A stretch of 55,982 nt of DNA, taken from contig JAHCKS010000028.1 of the NCBI GenBank assembly GCA_026125665.1, forward strand, positions 1 through 55,982. The letters are read 5' to 3'. Below the pieces are notes generated by a model that saw nothing but the letters and a program-made list of their open reading frames with translations, was not told where the DNA came from and did not search any database. Origin of the DNA: Rubrivivax sp. (lineage in GTDB: Bacteria; Pseudomonadota; Gammaproteobacteria; Burkholderiales; Burkholderiaceae_C). Both the position numbers and the translations under genes were made by a program. Numbering within the stretch: position 1 is the first letter of the stretch; every line of letters begins with the position of its first letter. This document shows positions 51,079 to 55,982 of the stretch, piece by piece.

Positions 51079-52020
51079 TCAGCGCAGTTCGAGCCGCGCC
51101 ACGTTGTCGCGCGTGCGCGGCGCCAGGTCGACGGGTTTGCCCTTGTACGAGACGCGCGTCCCGGCGGCATTGCCCACCACCACCTGGAGCGGCGCCGGGC
51201 CGTCGATGCCGATGGCCTCGCCGGACTCGAGGTTGCGCGACAGCAGCACGCGGCCGAGCGCGTCGGTCACCTCGATCCATGAGCGCGCCTCGCACTCCAC
51301 CACCAGTTCGCCCGCCGGCAGCGCCGCAGGCACCGGCGCAGTGGCCGCGGCGGCCATCGACGGGCCGCCGGCAGGCGCACTTGGCGCCGCGCCGCCCGGC
51401 GCAGCTGGGGTGCCGGCGGCGGGTGCCGGCGTGCCGGTGCCCGACGTTGTCGCGGCGGCGGGCACGGCCACCGGTGGTTGCGGTGCGGCCGGCGGCGCCG
51501 CCGGTACGGCAACGGGCGCACTCGTCTCGGTCGTTGCCGGCGCACGAACGGCGACGAGCGGGTTGGCACCGGGCCACCACATCACCGCGGCGGCCGCGAG
51601 CAGCAGCACCAGCGCGGCGACCAGCCACGGCCCCCGCGGCACCAGGCCTGCCAAGCCCCCGATGCGCCCGTCCCGCCCCGCGAACGGCTCGTTGATGGTG
51701 CCGAAGTTGCTGTCCAGCATCGAGGTGTCGGCCGGCGGCAGAAGCTCCATCACCGGCTGCGGATCGGCCTTGAGAGCCCGGCACACCGCCTGCGCCAGGG
51801 CGCGCGTGAACGTCGGACCGGGCAGCTCGTCCCAGCGGTCCTGTTCCAGGGCCTCCAGCTTGCGAGGCGCCACCTTGATGGCGGCGGCCAGCGTGGCGAT
51901 GTGCATGCCCTGGCGCTCGCGCGCCGCACGCAGCCAGGCGCCGGCGCTGGCCGGCGCTTGTGCACCGTCGCCGGTTGCCGGGCGGACCGTCTCGTCCATC
52001 GTTTCGGGCGGGGCCGACAT
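51079..52020 (-). CDS. rodZ: RodZ-like cytoskeletal membrane protein
   Basis: A 313-residue protein: helix-turn-helix domain ([40 protein letters not shown]), one membrane helix (about 132-150), a long Ala/Pro-rich linker, and a C-terminal DUF4115 beta domain ([40 protein letters not shown]). RodZ links MreB to the membrane for rod shape. ispG follows and pilW precedes it, the common order. Confidence 0.92.
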   Translation of the reverse strand: MSAPPETMDETVRPATGDGAQAPASAGAWLRAARERQGMHIATLAAAIKVAPRKLEALEQDRWDELPGPTFTRALAQAVCRALKADPQPVMELLPPADTSMLDSNFGTINEPFAGRDGRIGGLAGLVPRGPWLVAALVLLLAAAAVMWWPGANPLVAVRAPATTETSAPVAVPAAPPAAPQPPVAVPAAATTSGTGTPAPAAGTPAAPGGAAPSAPAGGPSMAAAATAPVPAALPAGELVVECEARSWIEVTDALGRVLLSRNLESGEAIGIDGPAPLQVVVGNAAGTRVSYKGKPVDLAPRTRDNVARLELR

Positions 52021-52026
52021 CGCAGC

Positions 52027-52898
52027 TCAGTCGTCGAAGCGGCCGCGCTCGAACTGCAGCGTCTCGGGCGACTGCGGGAAGCGCTCGCGCAGCTGGCGGC
52101 CGAAGTCCCTCACGCCGTCCAGGTTGCCCAGCCGCCGCTCGATGCGCGCGGCCAGCCACAGGCTCTGCGACGTCACCGCCTCGGGCACCTGGTTGATGCG
52201 GCGCACGTAGAAGCGCGCCCGCTCGAGCTCGCCGCGGCGCAGCAGCACCTCGCTGAGGTTGTAGGCGGTCACGGGGCTCGAAGGGTCGAGCTCGTAGGCG
52301 CGCGACAGCGTGCGTTCGGCCTCGGCCCAGCGGCCGGCGCGCGCCTCGCACACGCCGCGCGCCAGCATCGTGCGCTGCGCCTCGCCGTGGCTGGGCAGCG
52401 CGATGGCACGCTGGAACACCGCCTCGGCCTCGTCGTAGCGGCGCTGCTGGCAGAGGAACCAGCCGTAGTTGTGCAAAGTGTCGCCATCGCGCGGACTGAG
52501 CTCGACGGCCCGCTTGAAGCTCTGCTCCGCCACGGCCAGCTCGCCCAGGCTGGCGTAGATCAGGCCGCGCAGGTTGTGCGCTTCGGGCAGGTCGGGGTTG
52601 GCGGCCATCGCCAGCTTCAGCTCGTCGAGCGCGGTGTTGCTCTGGCCGCGGCTGAAGTACAGCGCCGCGAGCTCGAGCCGAACGCGGGCGCGCCGTTCGG
52701 CCGATGCAGCGTCCGCTGGCGGCGAGCCCGTTGCCGCACCGGATGGGCTGCCGTCGGCCGCCGTGGCAGGCACCGATGAGCCGGGCGCGCCACCGCCCGC
52801 CGGCACGGCCACGCAGGCGGCCTGAAGCGCGGCAACCAGCGCCACGAGGGCCGGCACGGCACCCCGTGTGACACGCCCGCAGCGCTCGCCGGGGCGGC

Positions 52899-52902
<4 letters not shown>
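52027..52902 (-). CDS. pilW: Type IV pilus biogenesis lipoprotein PilW/PilF
   Basis: A 291-residue lipoprotein with a signal peptide and lipobox (LQAAC), a low-complexity linker, then about six TPR units ([80 protein letters not shown]). It helps multimerise the PilQ secretin. GTG 52902 overlaps the rlmN stop as GTGA. Needed only if a type IV pilus is made. Confidence 0.92.
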
Positions 52903-54119
<1,217 letters not shown>

Positions 54120-54138
54120 GGCCCTTGCCGCGTGCGCG

Positions 54139-54564
54139 TCAGCGCGAGTAGACGTTCATCGCCGGGAAGAAGAACGCCACCTCGACGGCGGCGGTCTCCG
54201 GCGCATCCGAGCCATGCACCGCGTTGGCGTCGATGCTCTCGGCGAAGTCGGCGCGGATCGTGCCTCTGGCGGCCTTCTTCGGGTCGGTGGCGCCCATCAG
54301 GTCGCGGTTCTTGGCGATCGCCCCTTCGCCCTCGAGCACCTGCACCATCACCGGGCCGGAGATCATGAACTTCACGAGGTCGTTGAAGAAGGGGCGCCCC
54401 TTGTGCACGGCGTAGAACGCCTCGGCCTCACCCTGGGACAGCCGGGCCATGCGAGCGGCCACGACCTTCAGGCCCGCCGCTTCGAAGCGCGCATAGATCT
54501 GGCCGATCACGTTCTTCGCCACGGCGTCGGGCTTGATGATCGACAAGGTGCGTTCGATGGCCAT
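54139..54564 (-). CDS. ndk: Nucleoside diphosphate kinase
   Basis: A 141-residue NDK that equalises nucleoside triphosphate pools through a phospho-His. [20 protein letters not shown], the [16 protein letters not shown] region, and the active-site stretch [12 protein letters not shown] (catalytic His) are all present. Normal length. First gene of the ndk-rlmN-pilW-rodZ-ispG-hisS series. Confidence 0.98.
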   Translation of the reverse strand: MAIERTLSIIKPDAVAKNVIGQIYARFEAAGLKVVAARMARLSQGEAEAFYAVHKGRPFFNDLVKFMISGPVMVQVLEGEGAIAKNRDLMGATDPKKAARGTIRADFAESIDANAVHGSDAPETAAVEVAFFFPAMNVYSR

Positions 54565-54603
54565 GAAAAAACACTCCCGAATCAGGAACTTGCAAAGCTT
54601 CTC

Positions 54604-54609
54604 ATTCTA
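54604..54609 (-). promoter_or_regulatory. Candidate -10 box of the ndk operon
   Basis: Minus-strand TAGAAT lies 39 nt upstream of the ndk start. It matches the TAGAAT hexamer in the tRNA-Leu promoter. No clear -35. Confidence 0.4.
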
Positions 54610-54640
54610 GCCAGCAGGCACGGGGCCACCGCCGGCGCCC

Positions 54641-54661
54641 GACGCGCGACAGGCGCGCGTC
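54641..54661 (-). terminator. Hairpin after the RluB-like gene
   Basis: An 8-bp stem GACGCGCG/CGCGCGTC with a 5-nt loop just 2 nt past the stop codon of the RluB-like gene. No U-tract, so it is at best a weak intrinsic terminator or a transcript-end stabiliser. Confidence 0.35.
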
Positions 54662-54663
54662 GC

Positions 54664-55982
54664 TCACCGGCCCCGGCCGCCACGGCCCCCGGCGCCCTTC
54701 TTGCGCAGGAAGGCATCGGCGCCGATGTAGCCCACGGACGTGCGCATCGGATCGGGTTGCCCCCCGGCACCCGCACCCTTGGCTGCCCCGGCCCCCTTGG
54801 CTGCCTTGGCAGCGCCCTTGGGCCCGCCCTTGCCCCGCGCCACCGGGCCGCCCTTGCCGGGTGCGCCGGGCTTGCCGCCGCGACGCCGCGGTCCGTTCTG
54901 TCCACCCGCCGCGCCGGCACCGGCGCCCTTGCCGCCGCCCTTGCCGCCGAACGGCCCGCCGCCCTGCCCGAAACGCTTGTCGTAGGTCTGCTGCAGCGGG
55001 TTCGGAATCGGCCCGTCGTCGGAGTACTCGCGCCTGGGCTGGCGGTCGCGTTGCAGCGCCCGCTTGTCGTAGGTCTGCTGCAGCGGATTGGGGATCGGGC
55101 CGTCCTCGGGCAGCTCGCGCTGCGCACGCTCCTGCTGCAGGGCACGCCGGTCGAAGGTCTGCTGCAGCGGGTTGGGGATCGATGCGAAGTCCGGCTCGTG
55201 GTCTTCGCCCTCTTCTTGACGGCGGCGCGGCTCCTGCGGCGGCTGCGGGCCGCCCTCGCGTGGTCCACGCCCGCGGTTGCGCTGCTTGTTGCGGTTGTTC
55301 GGCCGCGCGCCATTGCCTGCGTTGCCCTGCTGCTGCGCCCCGGCCGTGCCGCCGACCATGTTCTGCAGCGTCTGCAGGTCACTCGCCGGCAGGTCGACCC
55401 ACACGCCGCGGCGCAGGCCGCGCGGCAGCACGACGCAGCCGTAGCGGATGCGGATCAGCCGGCTCACCGCGTGGCCGGCGGCCTCGAACAGCCGGCGCAC
55501 CTCGCGGTTCCGGCCTTCGGTGATGACGACGCGGTACCAGCGGTTGACGCCCTCGCCGCCACCGTCCTCGATGCTCTTGAACGCAGCGCGCTGGCCGTCG
55601 ATCTCGATGCCTTCGAGCAAGCGCGCCCTGGCCTCGTCGTCGAGCACGCCGAGCGAACGCACCGCGTACTCGCGCTCGACGCCGAAGCGCGGGTGCATCA
55701 GCTGGTTCGCCAGCTCGCCCGAGTTGGTGAACAGCAGCAGGCCCTCGGTGTTGATGTCCAGCCGCCCGACCGACTGCCACTTGCCCTGCGGCAGCCGCGG
55801 CAGGCGGCGGAACACGGTCGGCCGCTGCTGCGGGTCGTCGTGCGTGACGACCTCGCCTGCCGGCTTGTGGTAGGCCAGCACGCGCGGCGGCGGCGGCGCG
55901 ATGCGCACCTTGACCGGCTTGCCGTCGACGGCGATGCGGTCGCCGAAGGAGATGCGCTGACCCGTGTGCGCCGGCTCGCCGT
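54664..55982 (-). CDS. rluB: RluB-like 23S rRNA pseudouridine synthase, 5' end beyond the window
   Basis: At least 439 residues visible. The frame is open to the window edge and upstream of the first GTG (55908) it still encodes S4-domain sequence (RISFGDRIAVDGKPVKVRI), so the true start lies outside. The RsuA-type catalytic core follows: SVGRLDINTEGLLLFTNSG (Asp nucleophile), HPRFGVEREYAVRS, GRNREVRRLFEAAGH, and IRYGCVVLPRGL. The C-terminal 210 residues are disordered: a basic patch, three IPNPLQQT repeats, a Gly/Lys-rich run and a PDPMRTSVGYIGADAF end. RluB modifies U2605 of 23S rRNA. Confidence 0.9.
   Translation of the reverse strand, partial: GEPAHTGQRISFGDRIAVDGKPVKVRIAPPPPRVLAYHKPAGEVVTHDDPQQRPTVFRRLPRLPQGKWQSVGRLDINTEGLLLFTNSGELANQLMHPRFGVEREYAVRSLGVLDDEARARLLEGIEIDGQRAAFKSIEDGGGEGVNRWYRVVITEGRNREVRRLFEAAGHAVSRLIRIRYGCVVLPRGLRRGVWVDLPASDLQTLQNMVGGTAGAQQQGNAGNGARPNNRNKQRNRGRGPREGGPQPPQEPRRRQEEGEDHEPDFASIPNPLQQTFDRRALQQERAQRELPEDGPIPNPLQQTYDKRALQRDRQPRREYSDDGPIPNPLQQTYDKRFGQGGGPFGGKGGGKGAGAGAAGGQNGPRRRGGKPGAPGKGGPVARGKGGPKGAAKAAKGAGAAKGAGAGGQPDPMRTSVGYIGADAFLRKKGAGGRGGRGR
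54974..55186 (-). repeat. Three coding repeats of an IPNPLQQT[FY]D[KR]R motif
   Basis: In the RluB-like tail the peptide IPNPLQQT-F/Y-D-K/R-R occurs three times (near 54974-55013, 55061-55100 and 55143-55180) at intervals of about 28 residues, joined by acidic/basic linkers. DNA copies are diverged at synonymous sites, so selection on the peptide is likely. Confidence 0.75.

Noticed and set aside
48203-52210. A 1335-codon plus-strand open frame
   Set aside because: Antisense to yfgM, hisS, ispG and rodZ, all clearly real; peptide is His/Arg/Val-rich shadow sequence.
54750-54970. Gly/Lys-rich stretch as a DNA tandem repeat or mobile element
   Set aside because: It is codon-level low complexity in the RluB tail without flanking repeats.

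Overview
The window is a high-GC, Gram-negative chromosomal segment with the gene order of a betaproteobacterium in the order Burkholderiales; the Rubrivivax/Leptothrix/Methylibium-like group is my best guess, by inference from gene order and protein sequence style. It carries LPS lipid A, BamA/BamB/Skp, PriB, HisZ, Hfq-HflX-HflK-HflC and type IV pilus genes. No mobile element, CRISPR array or rRNA was seen. Almost everything is on the minus strand; the exceptions are ppsR, a dadA-like gene, nnrD/nnrE and one tRNA-Leu.

Layout: (1) 1-1.9 kb: the 5' end of dnaB, then the ribosomal operon rpsF-priB-rpsR-rplI with a leader and a terminator. (2) 2.2-12.9 kb: a compact co-directional cluster, in transcription order YggT, a TPR protein, a small two-helix protein, a symporter-histidine kinase fusion, a receiver-only response regulator, a membrane-anchored PAS/pseudo-kinase protein fused to a DEDDh exonuclease, a DUF294-type nucleotidyltransferase, a DUF4212 small subunit and a VC_2705-type sodium:solute symporter. 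(3) 13-16.5 kb: divergent ppsA and ppsR. (4) 16.5-31.8 kb: the rpsB-tsf-pyrH-frr-uppS-cdsA-dxr-rseP-bamA-skp-lpxD-fabZ-lpxA-lpxB-rnhB-rRNA/tRNA methyltransferase block (translation, isoprenoid and phospholipid precursors, envelope assembly). (5) 32-35 kb: plus-strand dadA-like oxidase and nnrD/nnrE. (6) 35-44.9 kb: rnr, tRNA-Leu(CAG), a phosphoribosyltransferase, purA, hisZ, DUF2065, hflC, hflK, hflX, hfq. (7) 44.9-56 kb: der, bamB, yfgM-like, hisS, ispG, rodZ-like, pilW, rlmN, ndk and an rluB-like pseudouridine synthase that runs off the right edge.

Most of the window is housekeeping. The part that looks least described is region 2. There a carboxylate-type symporter system sits with a symporter-shaped sensor kinase, a lone receiver, an intact exonuclease fused to a dead-kinase sensor module, and an intact nucleotidyltransferase, several of them with overlapping reading frames. 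The neighbouring ppsA/ppsR (gluconeogenic entry from pyruvate) makes a link to uptake of pyruvate, lactate or acetate plausible, but this is inference. Smaller oddities are an rnr gene whose only in-frame upstream start candidates are non-canonical and overlap the tRNA-Leu promoter, a BamA that lacks the usual RGF/RGY lid motif, an EF-hand loop in the symporter, and a threefold peptide repeat in the RluB tail.
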